A stretch of DNA of 64,000 nucleotides, from positions 68,137,380 to 68,201,379 of the forward strand of contig NC_092859.1 of NCBI RefSeq assembly GCF_032062135.1, in the 5' to 3' direction. Shown here piece by piece: positions 12,162 through 23,905 of this stretch. This DNA is from Pyxicephalus adspersus. Its lineage: Eukaryota; Chordata; Amphibia; Anura; Pyxicephalidae. How positions within the stretch are numbered: position 1 is the stretch's first letter; every line of letters starts with the position of its first letter. Under the pieces are notes generated by a model. The model did no database searches, was not told where the DNA came from, and saw nothing but the letters and a program-made list of their open reading frames with translations. Both the position numbers and the translations under genes were made by a program.

Positions 12162-13959
12162 GATACGCAGCAATAAAACACATTGGAGAAAAGGGTACAA
12201 AATCCACCCCAAAACAGCTGCAAAAACACTGCAATTGTTTATAGTAGAAAGTGTTTTTAACAAGTTTAATGACTCTCAGTTAGGGATTAGATCTTCAATA
12301 AATTAATGATTTGGAATCATTAACAACTAATTAAAATTCATAAAAAATTCATTAAAAAAATCCTATTGGTTTCTATTAGTTACCCAGCATTAGTTTCACG
12401 TCAGCATTATTTGCTGATTTTCTTTATTCTAACATAGCTTTTTATTTATTTGTTTAATTTTTTTGTATTGGTTAGCTTTTCTACATGCTATTTTGATAAA
12501 TATTTTGTTCAACTAATACTAAAAAGTATCAGTACTGACATTTTATTTTCATTCTTATTGTACATTAAACCTTAATTCACTAGCTAGAAAATGTTAGATT
12601 GTATTAAGCCTCCAAAACAAAGCAAACTGATATTCCCTGACATTTAATATCCTGACAGTAAGGGAAAGGGAAATCAATATACTCTTAGTCAATATGCTTG
12701 GATTTAAACATCTTGTTGAATTGTTCAACTGTATTGAGCTGACATTATTAGAAGTAATTTGAAAGAGATAAAAGTGCTCAATAATGAATTAATAAAGCTT
12801 GATAATTAGTATTCATGGCTAAAATCAAAAGGTCAATTGCTTGGCCAAAACTGTATATGGCTCCCATGCAGAAGAACCAAGCCAAGAGAATGTGTCTGGG
12901 GGCTCACACTAACATTACCAGGGTGCAAGTTGAAGTTAAGTTAAAAAAAACACCCTGCAAAAGAACACTATTCTAGTATTGGACTCTGCTCCATTGCTAC
13001 TGTGCAATGTATCTTTTATGAATGGTTCAAAACAGCAAAAGCTTTAACTGCAAGATCACAGGACTGTGTTCACCCAATTTTCATAAACTCTAACTGAGAA
13101 GAGTTATTTTTTTGCTGGCATTTCTTTACGCATATCTCCAAAATATCAGCACTATAAAATCTGTAGTTAACAATTTTACACTGATCTCAATCAGTCAGAT
13201 TGTTGCATGACCAGTATTGGCTTATTTTGGACAAATATCCTTGTTATACTATACTATTCAAAGAATGCACTTAGTATAATATTATATTTTGTATATTGTT
13301 TTCTTTTTCACAACTTTTTTAAGTGAGCATAGACCAAGATGAAGTAGTTTTTTTTTTTGTAGAAAATGAATCCCAACATTGTGCCATATTGTACATAAAT
13401 GAAAAATTACCTAACTAGATTAAAAGTTGTATAATTCCAGACACAATAAGCACATTCTATAATCTAATTTTCTAGTCACATCAGAAAAAAACAGTGTTTC
13501 TTTTATTGTATTACATCTAGATAAATTTGTATTATAGTTGTACAAATAGAATATATTTATATTTATTAATGGTTTGCAATACTAAAATCTGAATCAATAT
13601 CAATAGTATTCAAAAATTTGAACTGAGTCTCAAATGTTTTAACTAAGGTTTTAACTAACCTTAGCGTTACCAAAGTTTTTTTGGTAATCTAACAATTCTA
13701 ATGCAAATCCAGTCTAAAGATGTGACTAGGGCTGAGAAATCCTAAATAGGTCAAATGCAGAATATTGTATTAGTCAACAAAATAGATATACCTAATTTAT
13801 ATTTATACAAACTAGCAGTGTTGGGGAAAATTCAAATTCAATCCAGTAGAGTCAATGCAGTGCCAGAATAATTGTTTTCCGAGTTTAGAGTGGAACTCAG
13901 AAACACAGATCAACTTTTTGTCAATCTCGGTTGCATTGGCATGCCTTCTTACATTGTTT
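12162..13959. other. AT-rich interval with no recognised feature
   Basis: No convincing coding or repeat structure seen. Confidence 0.5.
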
Positions 13960-13984
13960 ACAGAGGACTGACATAACTGCAGCC

Positions 13985-14420
13985 CACTATAAAGGATAGG
14001 GTACAGCTAGATATAAAAAGCTTTCCATCAGTTTATAGTGTGGAAAAAGTGTAAGAGATTCAATAATGTAGAAAAAAAGACATTGCTAATTTCCTTCATA
14101 TTAACTATAGTAAGATGGGTAAGGGAAAGATAGTTGAAGTCTCATTGCAGACATTTACAGGAAAGATAGGTCTAAAGGGTAAAAAACCCAAACATTTGCT
14201 AATTTGCTTTACACTAAGTGCAGAAGATTGGGTAAGATACATAGGGTCACATTGCAGCAGTTTATGGGGTGAGATGGGTGAAGGAGAGAGAAAAAAACAA
14301 ACATAACAGGAAAGGCATTTCTAATTTAACATTACATTATTGTGATAAGCTATATAGCTTAAGTAGATAGTGATAAGTAAGATATGGTAAAGGATTACAG
14401 TACTGTGGTTTATTGCAGTA
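13985..14420 (+). repeat. Degenerate tandem repeat, about three units
   Basis: Three successive diverged units of roughly 125 bp each contain GCTAATTT- or CTAATTTAACAT-like starts (near 14085, 14197, 14317), then TAAGATGGGTAAGG, GGGTAAGATACA or AAGATATGGTAAAGG, and end near an ATTGCAG box. Divergence is high and the unit borders are my estimate. Confidence 0.4.
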
Positions 14421-15120
14421 ACCTGTTCAAGAGTTAGATCATCCAGGCCCAAGCAATCAGGATGGCCAAATGTTATGCTCAGGAGGATAAGAAGGAAAAA
14501 ATGTCAGTTCCCTCTGACAGAATGGGGACAGGTGAGTACAGCAGGTTTAGTTCTATTTAGGCTAATGAATAGGTAACAGTAACTCAAATAACTCAGGGTA
14601 CCAGATTGGGTGCAAAAAAAGCATCTGCAGCTACAATTTACACAGCCTCACCAAAATTTGAGAAATTGGAAAATATTGTTTAGTCTGATAAGTCTCAAGT
14701 TCTGCTGCAACATTCAGATGGTAGAGTCAGAAATTTGCATTAACAACAAGAAAGCATACTGCCTTGTATCAATAGTTGAGCCTGGGGGTGGTGATGTAAC
14801 GGTGTGCTAGATGATTTCTTGGCTGACTTTGGGTTCCTTGATCACCAACTGAGCATCGTAGAAATACCACAGCCTACCATAGTTTTGTTCCTGACCATGT
14901 CCATCCCTTTATTACTTCCAATTGGAAAAACACACCATGTCACAAAGCTCAAATCAACTCAAACTTGTTTCTTAATCATAACAATGAGTTCAGTTCAGTT
15001 AAATAAAGATCCAGATCTTCCAGTCACCAGATCCAATTTCAAAATTGCACTTTTGGGATGTGGTGGAACAAGAGATTCTTATCATGTATGTGCATCTGAA
15101 AAAACTGTAGCATCTGCATG
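14421..15120. other. Interval with no recognised feature
   Basis: An open frame at 14804-15121 (105 codons) has no motif I recognise. I see no other support for a gene, so none is called. Confidence 0.5.
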
Positions 15121-15154
15121 AAGAGAGAGAGAGAGAGAGGGAGAGAGAGAGAGC
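15121..15154. repeat. (GA)n microsatellite
   Basis: An almost pure GA run with one GG interruption. Confidence 0.9.
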
Positions 15155-15342
15155 ACATTAAAACATGTTTAAACAATCAACTATTTCTTACAATATAATG
15201 TTGATAACACTATCAACATAGGTAACACTTCAGTGCATCAGTTTAGATGTCCAAATAACTGTTTATACAATGTTGACCTTTTTCCCTTTTCCGGTTTGCT
15301 TTGGCACTTTCTTTAGATTTTTTTTTTTACCTGAATATAAAT

Positions 15343-15775
15343 NNNNNNNNNNNNNNNNNNNNNNNNNNNNNNNNNNNNNNNNNNNNNNNNNNNNNNNNNN
15401 NNNNNNNNNNNNNNNNNNNNNNNNNNNNNNNNNNNNNNNNNNNNNNNNNNNNNNNNNNNNNNNNNNNNNNNNNNNNNNNNNNNNNNNNNNNNNNNNNNNN
15501 NNNNNNNNNNNNNNNNNNNNNNNNNNNNNNNNNNNNNNNNNNNNNNNNNNNNNNNNNNNNNNNNNNNNNNNNNNNNNNNNNNNNNNNNNNNNNNNNNNNN
15601 NNNNNNNNNNNNNNNNNNNNNNNNNNNNNNNNNNNNNNNNNNNNNNNNNNNNNNNNNNNNNNNNNNNNNNNNNNNNNNNNNNNNNNNNNNNNNNNNNNNN
15701 NNNNNNNNNNNNNNNNNNNNNNNNNNNNNNNNNNNNNNNNNNNNNNNNNNNNNNNNNNNNNNNNNNNNNNNNNNN
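15343..15775. other. Assembly gap (433 N)
   Basis: Unsequenced bases. No coding call can be made across it. Confidence 1.
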
Positions 15776-16039
15776 AATGACCCAAACCACAAAACACATA
15801 AAAAAAAATGTGCACCATAAAAACAATACATGTACCCCCTATTATTAGAGGGGTATGTTGTAATTATTCAGGACTTTGTGGAAAAGGTATTTCACAATGA
15901 GAGCCAGTCTAGAAAAAAAAGTTGTTTGACCTATAACTTGCAGACAAAATCTATTGATGCTCTGACAAACCAAATATTGATTATATATTCTCAACTACCT
16001 GACATGTTTCACCTCAGCTTCTTCAGGAGAGCGAGATAG

Positions 16040-16321
16040 AAGTCTTTGAACAGAACAGATAGAAATCTTTGAGCGATCCCTCAAAGGGGCTCACAATCTA
16101 ATGTCCCTACAGTCTACAGTCCCTAGGGCCAATTTTAGAGGGAAGCCAATTAACCTCACTGCATGTTTCTTTTGGGATGTGGGAGGAAACTAGAGTAACC
16201 GGAGGAAACCCACGCAGACACGGGCAGAACCTGCAAACTCCATGCAGATAACGTTCTGGCTGAGATTCGAACCTGGGGCTGCATAGGCTGGAGTGCTAAC
16301 CCCTGAGCCAACGTGCTGCCC
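16040..16321 (-). mobile_element. tRNA-derived SINE
   Basis: Read on the minus strand from 16321, the head contains a pol III box A-like TGGCTCAGGGGTTAGCA and a box B-like GGTTCGAATCT (plus strand near 16262-16272), spaced as in tRNA genes. The body follows with GTGTCTGCGTGGGTTTCCTC, a sequence I associate with a widespread vertebrate tRNA-SINE. It has no cloverleaf of its own, so it is a retroposon rather than a tRNA gene. The far end near 16040 is approximate. Confidence 0.75.
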
Positions 16322-17639
16322 GTAAGCATACTTTTCCATTATCTCTTAGTCTGCTTTAGAATTGTCATATTGCTCCTTTTATTTCTTCATGTGTCATATG
16401 CTGTTTATAGTAAGTCCTTGAGAGAGAACAAGAAACATGCTTCTAATTTTTAGTTCAAGTTCAGAAAATGTACAGCTTATATAAGGATAGTCTAACCAAC
16501 ATGCTCAGAACAGGCTTGCTACGTGTGTAGAACTGTGCCACATAGCAATTGTAATGAGATGTTCTTTGTGGTTTAGGATGATGTTACACTTTAAGCACAA
16601 CAAATAAAAAATGAATACTAAAAAAATATTATATCAAAACTTCTTCACATAATCAGACTTATTAAATCTTGTGAAGGAAATAATTCTTTTAGAGGAATAA
16701 TTAAATATAATAACATTACAAAATGACTGTGTTAATGTTTGTTAAAACCTAATAGGGTATTTATTAGTCAACTAAATGAAATCTCCCAGTGAGACAGAGA
16801 TGTGCAATTCCATCCCATAGATATTTTTATATTAACCACAACTTAATAACCTAATGTGATTGAAGGTTTCATTTTTACCAGTATATACCTGAGTAGCTGT
16901 CAGGTTTCTAGAATAGGATTTCCTTTAAAAAATATTGTCAAAGTGGAACTGTCATACACATATAGCTCATGGACACTGTCTCTGTTCTGAAAATGACATT
17001 TTTATTTTGTCTGTCGTGACTGTAAAATCCTATGAGTGGCTCACCTATCAAACAGAGCAGATGGCACATGTTTTTTCCTGTATTTCTATATGTTCAGAAA
17101 GCAGGTCACATCAGCAAATTAAGCAGAAATAAATTATCTTATAGTGTGTTGATTAATGTTGAATAATTAAGTAAACTATTCCCAAGAGGGGATGATTGAG
17201 GGAATAGAATTTACTAGAGCCTAGACTAGAGTATATTTTATTTGTTATTTCTTCCCCATTTCCTGTTCTGGGGTAGCTACTGTTACTCAAATGAATCAAT
17301 GAAGGTAGCCAAAATTATCACTCAGGCTTGATCTTCAACATGTCTATCTTTCTTCTATCTTCTCTACATGAGAGGTGACTTACAAAGCATATCAACTACA
17401 CAGGATGGATGGTGGATATAGTATAATATATACACATGGTAGGTAATATGTTGCTAAAGAAGCACCAACCAATGTTTTAAATATTTATATTCATTCTACA
17501 AGAAATAAAGAAAAAAAGTGGGGTCAATATATATTTTTATGAGAATTGTCTGAAAAATGAGGCCTGTTACAGAACACTTGAAGTAGACGAAAGAAGATTA
17601 CACAGAGAAGAAGCTTTTTGTGTATACCAATAACTTAGT
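16322..17639. other. Interval with no recognised feature
   Basis: AT-rich. Short open frames lack motifs. Confidence 0.5.
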
Positions 17640-17802
17640 TGTGGTTAATATAAAATATTGTAAGCTGTTCGGGGCAGGGTCCTCTCCTCCTCTATCACTG
17701 TCTATATTAGTCTGTCATTTGCAACCCCTATTTAATGTACAGCGATGCGTAATATGTTGGCGCTATATAAATCCTATTTATGAATACTAATAATAATAAT
17801 AT
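17640..17802 (+). mobile_element. Short retroposon with TAA tail
   Basis: The 3' half contains TTTAATGTACAGCGATGCGT, then AATATGTTGGCGCTATATAA, and ends in TAA repeats. The same terminal segment recurs at 44664-44715, also followed by TTA/TAA repeats, so this is the tail of a dispersed short retroposon. It abuts or is inserted in the CR1 remnant that runs on the minus strand from 18600. Confidence 0.7.
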
Positions 17803-18071
17803 TAATACCTCCCTTATTTTGGTTGCCAGACTTCTTTCATTGGTGAAGAGGCTCTTTAAAACATTGCTGCATTTACCAGCACTGCTTGCCAATCCTTTCT
17901 GTTTTTCAATACAAATAGTACTGCGCAATCCAATGTTTGTCTGTAATTTGGGAAGCTCCATATATTTATCAATAACCCTTCAGCCAACTATCCCCAATCC
18001 ACCCTCCACTAGTGGCTGACCCCTGACTAACCTTTCTGCCACCTTATTTAACTGTCCCACCCCTCTCTGTC
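17803..18071 (-). pseudogene. CR1 region following ORF1 (start of ORF2-like sequence)
   Basis: On the minus strand, downstream of the esterase-like frame, 17961 leftwards reads MELPKLQTNIGLRSTIC and then NVLKSLFTNERSLATKI. The second piece resembles the YTNARSLxNK stretch that begins the endonuclease part of CR1-type ORF2. The sequence is cut off by the TAA-tailed retroposon at 17802, so no endonuclease or reverse transcriptase survives. Confidence 0.55.
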
Positions 18072-18575
18072 CTAATTTAAATATCCCTCCACCATTCCCC
18101 TAAATCTTTCCCCTAGCACAGCAGATCCCCTTTCATTTATGTGCAAACCATCTCTGGCATACAGGTTGTATCCCAATGAAAAGTCAGCCCAGTGCTCTAT
18201 GAACCCAAACCCTTCCCTTCTACACCAGGACTTAAGCCATGCGTTAAGCTGTTTAAGCTCCCTCTGCCTTTCCTGTGTCGCACATGGCACAGACAATATT
18301 CCAGAGAATATGACCTGAGAGGTCCTTTCCTTCAACTTGAAACCTAGTTTTTTAAACTGATTTTTAAGTAACCTCCATCTTCCATCTATCCTGTCAATGG
18401 TTCCAACATGGACCAAGACAGCTGGGTCATGCCCAGCCCCTCCCAGTAAATTGTCTACTCGGTCTGCCACAAGCCAAACTCTGGCACCAGGGAGACGGCA
18501 AACCGTTTGGTTGAGGGGATCAGGGCAACAAACTATTTTATAAGTCCTCCTGATCATAAAATCCCCCATGATCAT
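18072..18575 (-). pseudogene. CR1 ORF1 SGNH/GDSL esterase-like fragment
   Basis: A 167-codon open frame on the minus strand has the layout of the SGNH hydrolase (esterase) domain found in ORF1 of CR1-type LINEs. Block I reads MGDFMIRRT near residues 3-11, where the family has GDS, so the catalytic Ser is Phe. LVHVGTID near residues 54-61 stands where an Asn-containing GTND block is usual. The C-terminal block YARDGLHINERG near residues 139-150 keeps the Asp-x-x-His catalytic pair. The loss of Ser and Asn predicts no hydrolase activity even though the frame is open. The role of this domain in the LINE cycle is not settled. The Met start is the first available, and the true ORF1 would extend upstream. 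Confidence 0.75.
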
Positions 18576-18600
18576 ACAGGTTTTGTATTGTCATACAAAT

Positions 18601-19426
18601 CTATAGAAATGCAAAACCCATTTGAAAATGTCAAAACAAGGTCAAGTCCTAGATGCATTTCCTACTGATGTCATTGACATAGGCACAAAGCACATCAACA
18701 CAGGCCCTAATAAATATGCACAGATAATTTTGTTAGCTGCACATACTCAACAATCATTTTAAAAAAATGCACATACATTTCTCATTTTGCCAATTTTTAT
18801 TAATAAACGTGCTACCTGTTTTATTATTAGAAGTCACAATAATAATCTGTGGTGTGGTATATTTGTTATAGCTTGTAGCTTTAAACTTAAGTTATAAAAA
18901 CATACAGTCTTATAACTATCTTTTCACAATATGCATTTATGCTTATGTCTACCAGTGCCAGTGAATTTATACTTATTGGAAAGCAACTTTACTGTTCAGG
19001 AACAAGTGAGGTCAATTATGTGGGTGGCATATAAGACTAAAGCAGAACCATATCCTAAAGCCCTGTAAAAATTATTATTTATACATAATTAAAAAAAAAT
19101 GTTCCTGAAAAGGAAAATAAATGGTGTATTTACTTAAGCTAACATTAACTTCTAACATTTTTAAGGTTTTTTTTAATCTACTGTAAATCATAAGCCACTC
19201 ATTAAGCACAACAAGGTTATTGCAGCACTTAAACCTTTCAATCACAAGTGTTCTTAACTGCTTATTATTTTTGACATTTTAAGTAGTTTATAAATACAGA
19301 GCATAGCAGCTATCACATTACACAAAATCTTTAGCAAAAAGGTGAAATCAAATGATGTAGAACTAAGACCAGGGCACAAAAAAAAACGTTTTTCCAATGA
19401 AATAAATGTAAAGAAAAGGAGTGAGT
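18601..19426. other. Interval with no recognised feature
   Basis: AT-rich sequence with no coding or structural signal identified. Confidence 0.5.
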
Positions 19427-19434
19427 GTCTGGAC

Positions 19435-19742
19435 CCGTGGTTTTCAACCACTGGGCCGCGGCACACTAGTGTGCCGTGAGAGATCTTTAAGCGTACGGTG
19501 GGAAATTATCCAATTTCAGTTAATTGGTCCAAAAATTATTATTTATTTACTGCAAATAATTTGTCTTCATTTGTCTGTACCAGTGATGTATAGTGATAGG
19601 CAGAACAAAGAAATACTCTTCCACCAGATGGCAGTAGGTAGCTAATTAACCTGTCTATGTGACATTTTTGTTTAGTGGTGTTCCGTGGGATTTTTCTAAT
19701 GTAAAATATGTGCTGCGACTTAAGAAAGGTTGGGAAACACTG
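19435..19742. mobile_element. hAT (Charlie-like) MITE with 8-bp target duplication
   Basis: The left end CCGTGGTTTTCAACCACT and right end AGGTTGGGAAACACTG are of the type seen in hAT-Charlie elements. A perfect 8-bp duplication, GTCTGGAC, flanks it at 19427-19434 and 19743-19750. The 308-bp body contains a CGGCACACTAGTGTGCCG hairpin near the left end and no transposase. Confidence 0.95.
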
Positions 19743-20149
19743 GTCTGGACAAAGCAATGGGTGGGAGTTTATTGAAATCTGGATGCCTCCTTCATTAAAG
19801 AAGTCACAAAATAGTTGCCTTTCCATACTGCACAATACAAAAGGTTTTTCCAAGTCAAATAACTCAGAGTTAAAGGGATATTTTAAATTGCCCTGGGAGA
19901 CAGCCTGTTACACTGGGGAACAATTTTGAACAATTTTTTTGTTGACTTAAATTTTAAGCTTATTTACACTAAAATTAGTATGCTGATTCTGAAAGTGCAG
20001 TGAGTTTTTTTTTTTATAATGTCATATCATTCTATTACTGTAGTGTGGATTTGTATAGGCTATTCATTTACACGCAAGACAGTGTGGTCAGAGGTTGTGC
20101 GCTGCTCTACGTAGTGAATAAACAAAATTTATTTTTTTACTTACACACG

Positions 20150-20169
20150 TATTTCCTTTCTTTCAGATC
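20150..20169 (+). promoter_or_regulatory. Conserved splice-acceptor-like tract before ATG
   Basis: The tract TTTCCTTTCTTTCAG ends two or three bases before the ATG at 20170. The identical tract precedes the ATG of the second copy (56009-56026). Pyrimidine-rich sequence ending in CAG fits a 3' splice site, suggesting a 5' intron in the ancestral gene and DNA-level, not mRNA-level, copying. This is inference from two copies. Confidence 0.5.
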
Positions 20170-20945
20170 ATGTCTGGCCCTGCTGTTTCTCATTGTAAGT
20201 GCCTAAACAACCCTGATTCATTTTGTTATATCTGTGGCAATTTCACCATTCCCAGTCAAAGGGCGAACATCAGCACATTTGTAGACCAAGCCTATTTGGC
20301 ATATTTCAAAATTAAACTTGGATCAAGATAAGTCTTGGGCCTCATAATGTGTGCAAACAGTGTGTCATGAGTTTACGGATGTGTACAAAGGGAACATGTG
20401 ATAAGATGCTATTTGGTATACCTATAGTTTGGCGAGAACTGGGAGATCATTTCAGTGACTGTTACTTTTGTATAGTGAAAACTTCAGGATATAACAAGAA
20501 CAATAAATGTAACAAAGAATATCCTAGTTTACCATCGGCTATACTCCCAGTGGCACATTCAGATGAAATCCCAGTGCCGGTTTTCGTTACACTACCCTCT
20601 CTTGAAGAACAAGATTATGATGATGAACTAGGTGACAACAATGATGAAGAGTTTGAAATCGAAGAGGAATCTGTTCGTAAGGGATTTGATCAGCATGAGT
20701 TGAGTGATTTGGCCCGTGATTTGGGACTATCGAAGAAGGCCTCAGAACTTCTAGCATCAAGACTGCGTTAGAAAAACTTACCTGAAAAAGGAAAAAGAGG
20801 TATCGCACTTTCAAACCAGTGAAATTGCATTTTTGCAGAACTTTAGGACTGACAGTGGCTTTGTGTATTGCAATACCATACCTGCCATACCACACCTTGT
20901 TTAATGAAGGAAATGGTAGTTCCAATCTATTTGTCTGATTGATGA
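20170..20945 (+). pseudogene. Unassigned transposon-like Cys-rich gene, copy 1, N-terminal part
   Basis: The ATG follows a splice-acceptor-like tract. The start encodes MSGPAVSHCKCLNNPD, then CYICGNFTIPS and, after a frameshift near 20329, VCKQCVMSLR and DHFSDCYFC: a Cys-rich, probably zinc-binding N-terminus. An acidic stretch follows (near 20605-20670), then GFDQHELSDLARDLG. The frame stops at 20771, and similarity to copy 2 continues out of frame to about 20945, where another repeat cuts in. The C-terminal part reappears at 23260. I recognise these motifs as belonging to multicopy uncharacterised proteins in several animal genomes, but cannot assign a transposase superfamily. The copy is broken. 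Confidence 0.7.
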
Positions 20946-21504
20946 ACTTATGAACTATTTGCCTGATTCTAGTGAACTCGCCTGCCGCTTTCCCGCAAAA
21001 ATGAGCAAAGATCTCGAAGACGCCAATAAAGGAGATTCATTTTCAGCTGCGCGATTCAGGAGGAGATGTTAAACTCAATGGTGAGGTGATAGCAATTTAT
21101 TAGCACACACCTGTTCCCTGTTCTGTGCGCATCCCCAGTTCATTTTACAGGTCAGTTTGAATCTTTAATGCGTGATGTTTTTTTTGTGTAAGTACTACTT
21201 TTTTATCTTACATTTTACTGATTCACAAACTTGCTTCATTTATAGTTACATTTGTTGCGCTTGTTGTTTTTTCTTTTGGCAAAGTAGCACTTTCAAATAT
21301 GTCATCACACAATAGTATGACTGTAAAAAATATGTGAACAAACATTTGAGAACTGATTAAAATTTCATTCTAGTTTGGCTTTAGAGAAATCAATTTTTTA
21401 CTAAAGGATTATAGGCAAACATGTTATAATACATGTATTAGGGAACATTTAGTGATTTCACTTGTGTGTGTATGTCAAAATACATTTAAATGTAATATAT
21501 ATAT
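20946..21504 (+). repeat. Dispersed repeat A (copy 1), inside the split gene
   Basis: It shares long colinear similarity with 35630-36160: TTTTCAGCTGYGCGATT, CCCTGTTCTGTGCGCATC, TATAATACATGTAT and TTTAGTGATTTC occur in the same order in both. It is non-coding. It interrupts the Cys-rich gene between its N- and C-terminal parts. Confidence 0.75.
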
Positions 21505-22860
21505 TGACTTACTCACCTCAGCTTGGTAGTGGAAGCACATAAAGGTGGATTCCTTCTTTTAACCAGAAGCAATATCTTCCATAATTGTTGCTTGTAGCCA
21601 AGCCCATGACATCAGAAATCATAGGAACAAATAGGCAATCTTTTCAATTTGAAGCATGTGAAGCAATATGGGCCAAAAAACCCTCTTTGCCTATTTCTTC
21701 TTGTAATTTCTCTTTTCTATGTATATGTACACACACGTTTGGCTTTATGTGCACTCATGTCTATACATACATGAGTGCATATGAAGCAAAACAAGCAATA
21801 TCCAAAAAAAAAAAAAAACGTACTTGAATGAGTACTGTGCAAAAGTGCGGTGCAGTTTTGAAAAGAGTTCAGGCGCACATAGCAGGTCCGCCGTGGTGCA
21901 CAACTATGAGCTACACGCTCCTGAAGTTTGGCGCACAACTATGGGCCACACACTCCTGAAGTTTGGCGCACAACTATGCGCATCAAACAACTGAGTTTTA
22001 ACAAGACAATGTGCTGTTTTTAGCCTTTCAAACAATTCAGAGAAAGGAACAGCTTAAAAACAATCACAAATGACTTTTTAAACTATATCCTGGGCGATTG
22101 GAAAGGAGATCGCATAACAAACCCCCCAAAAACAAACAAAAGTTTACAAACAACTTTATTTAAACGAAACATTTGCTAAAAGGTCACATTAAAATGTAAA
22201 AAAACATAAAAACAAAAAAACACACATATCACTAAATTTTCATGACAAAAAAATAAAAAGGAACAAACAAAACACATGTAAAACCATACTTCCATATAAA
22301 GCCAAAATAGTTCAAAAAATGGCCCAACAAATATTGCATTAAAAAAATACTTACCAAACCAATATGCAATTTTGACCTATCAAGGGTAGAAAACTGGATT
22401 AGAAAATATTCATGCAGGACAAACATTTCAAAGTGGTAATAAAGGCAGAATTTTGCAATCAAATAATATGGCCACAAACACAATAACATAGCATTAACAT
22501 TGACTTAAAAATTTCAAAATGGACATTGAAACATTCAAAGTTAAAAAAAAGCAGCTATTGTGCTAAAGGGTAAGCAAAGTATCAAATGCAGCAACATAGA
22601 TTAATTAAGATAACACACAAACCAACAGCCTCCAAGAAAAAAAGACAAAAGAAAAAAGCAAGTTAAACAACACCTCAAATTTAGGCCTACAGGTGATAGA
22701 AATTTGCTTGCAATTAGCACTTGCGCAGTCTGTCAAAATTGGCTGTTTTTTTTTTTGCAATTGGACATTCTATAATCATTTATTGATACGATCCTTGTAC
22801 AAGATTTGTACACCAGTAAGCAGATATTCAATTAAATAAAAAAATAAAGTTTAGGAGGAT
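21505..22860 (+). repeat. Dispersed repeat B (copy 1)
   Basis: An inverted copy lies at 51205-51950. GGCAATC near 21640 pairs with GATTGCCTATTTCTTCTTAT near 51892, ACTTTGCTTACCATTTAGCA near 51477 is the inverted form of 22560-22580, and GGATCGTATCAATAAATGAT near 51291 is the inverted form of 22775. Its left 80 bases also recur inverted at 58605-58690. A local tandem duplication, TGAAGTTTGGCGCACAACTA, occurs twice at 21920-21980. It is non-coding. Confidence 0.8.
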
Positions 22861-22890
22861 TTAATGTTAAAAGTATTTTCTAATGTATAT

Positions 22891-22897
<7 letters not shown>

Positions 22898-22922
<25 letters not shown>
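22898..22922. repeat. (CA)n microsatellite
   Basis: Uninterrupted CA run, followed by ATATACATATATAT. Confidence 0.9.
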
Positions 22923-22929
<7 letters not shown>

Positions 22930-22934
22930 TATAT

Positions 22935-23115
22935 ATCTATAGAAGCAAACAAGAACGTGTGTGTGCTTGTGACTTTTGTGGGAAAATCTAGTCTGGTGGC
23001 AAAGCCGAGGTTTAGCCTGGGGGAAGTCGCAATTTTCACCCCCAGATGGCTCCTCCAATCAGGCATCAGAAGCGTTTAGATAGGCGCCTATGTAGAGGAG
23101 CTGAACTGAGCTGAG
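22935..23115 (+). repeat. Dispersed repeat C (copy 1)
   Basis: A diverged inverted copy is at about 45260-45480. AGAAGCAAACAAGAACGTG here matches the inverse of CACGTTCTTGTTTGCTTCT there, and the CTACATAGGCGCC-like inverse matches TTACATAGGTGAA. It is non-coding. Confidence 0.6.
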
Positions 23116-23259
23116 TTAACTCTTGCCTAACAGGAAAGAAATAAGTCATTTTAAAATATGCTTTTTTCTTAGCTCATATAGATGTTTTAAACATTTGAAC
23201 AGCACAAACATTTTTTTTTAGGGCTAAGGGTAATATGTGTGCCATTAGAATGAATGCGT

Positions 23260-23905
23260 TTTTAGGGGAACGGAGGATGAACATCGGGACGATGTCAGAA
23301 GTCGAAAAGAATGCTTGGTTATCATTCAAAGCCATTGTCAAGCACTTTCTTGGAAACACACATCAAATAGTTACACAGAAATTGTCCAGAAACTCTTAGA
23401 GTGCTACAAAATGTTTGGTTGCATTATGAGCATTAAAGTGCATTTTCTGCATAGCCATCTTTCTAACTTCCTGGAAAACCTTGGTGCAGTCAGTGATGAG
23501 CAGGGTGAACGATTCCACCATGATTTGAAGGTCATGGAAGAACGTTATCAGGGTAGATGGGATGTATGTACATATGATGGCTGACTATTGGTTGGAGCAA
23601 ACGGCGGGATTGTCCTAACACTGAACACTCCTGGAAAAGCTATAGGCGTAAATTTTTACCTTAACCCCTTACCCGATTAATTTTCAAATGTTTTACTGTA
23701 AAAAAAAATGTCATAGAGTAACAATAAATCCTTTGTATGAACAAAAGAAGTTTAAATAAACACTACATTTAAGTTATTATAATATTATTTTTTCATTGTA
23801 TGTAAAATTTGTATGTTTTTTGACAAAAATAGGGGGTAACCTGTATTGTAAAAACTGGATGTAATAGCAAAAAAACTTGCGTCATTTCTTGATTGGCTGG
23901 TTTTG
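23260..23905 (+). pseudogene. Unassigned transposon-like Cys-rich gene, copy 1, C-terminal part and 3' flank
   Basis: The sequence resumes with MSEVEKNAWLSFKAIVKHFL in broken frames, then MSIKVHFLHSHLSNF and SDEQGERFHHDLKVMEERYQ, all matching copy 2 at 57290-57620. Similarity continues through the 3' non-coding part (TATGTTTTTTGACAAAAAT near 23811) to about 23900, so the repeat unit includes a 3' UTR. The central region with the CVDLK and YPCYLCMWDSRA motifs, present in copy 2, is missing here and replaced by repeats A, B and C. Confidence 0.7.

Noticed and set aside
14804..15121. 105-codon open frame on the plus strand
   Set aside because: No motif, no start or splice context and no second copy in the window; insufficient support.
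15263..15848. Several open frames of 150-190 codons
   Set aside because: They are open only because they span the 433-base N gap.
16240..16321. tRNA-like box A and box B
   Set aside because: They belong to a SINE head and do not fold into a complete tRNA with an anticodon arm that I can support.
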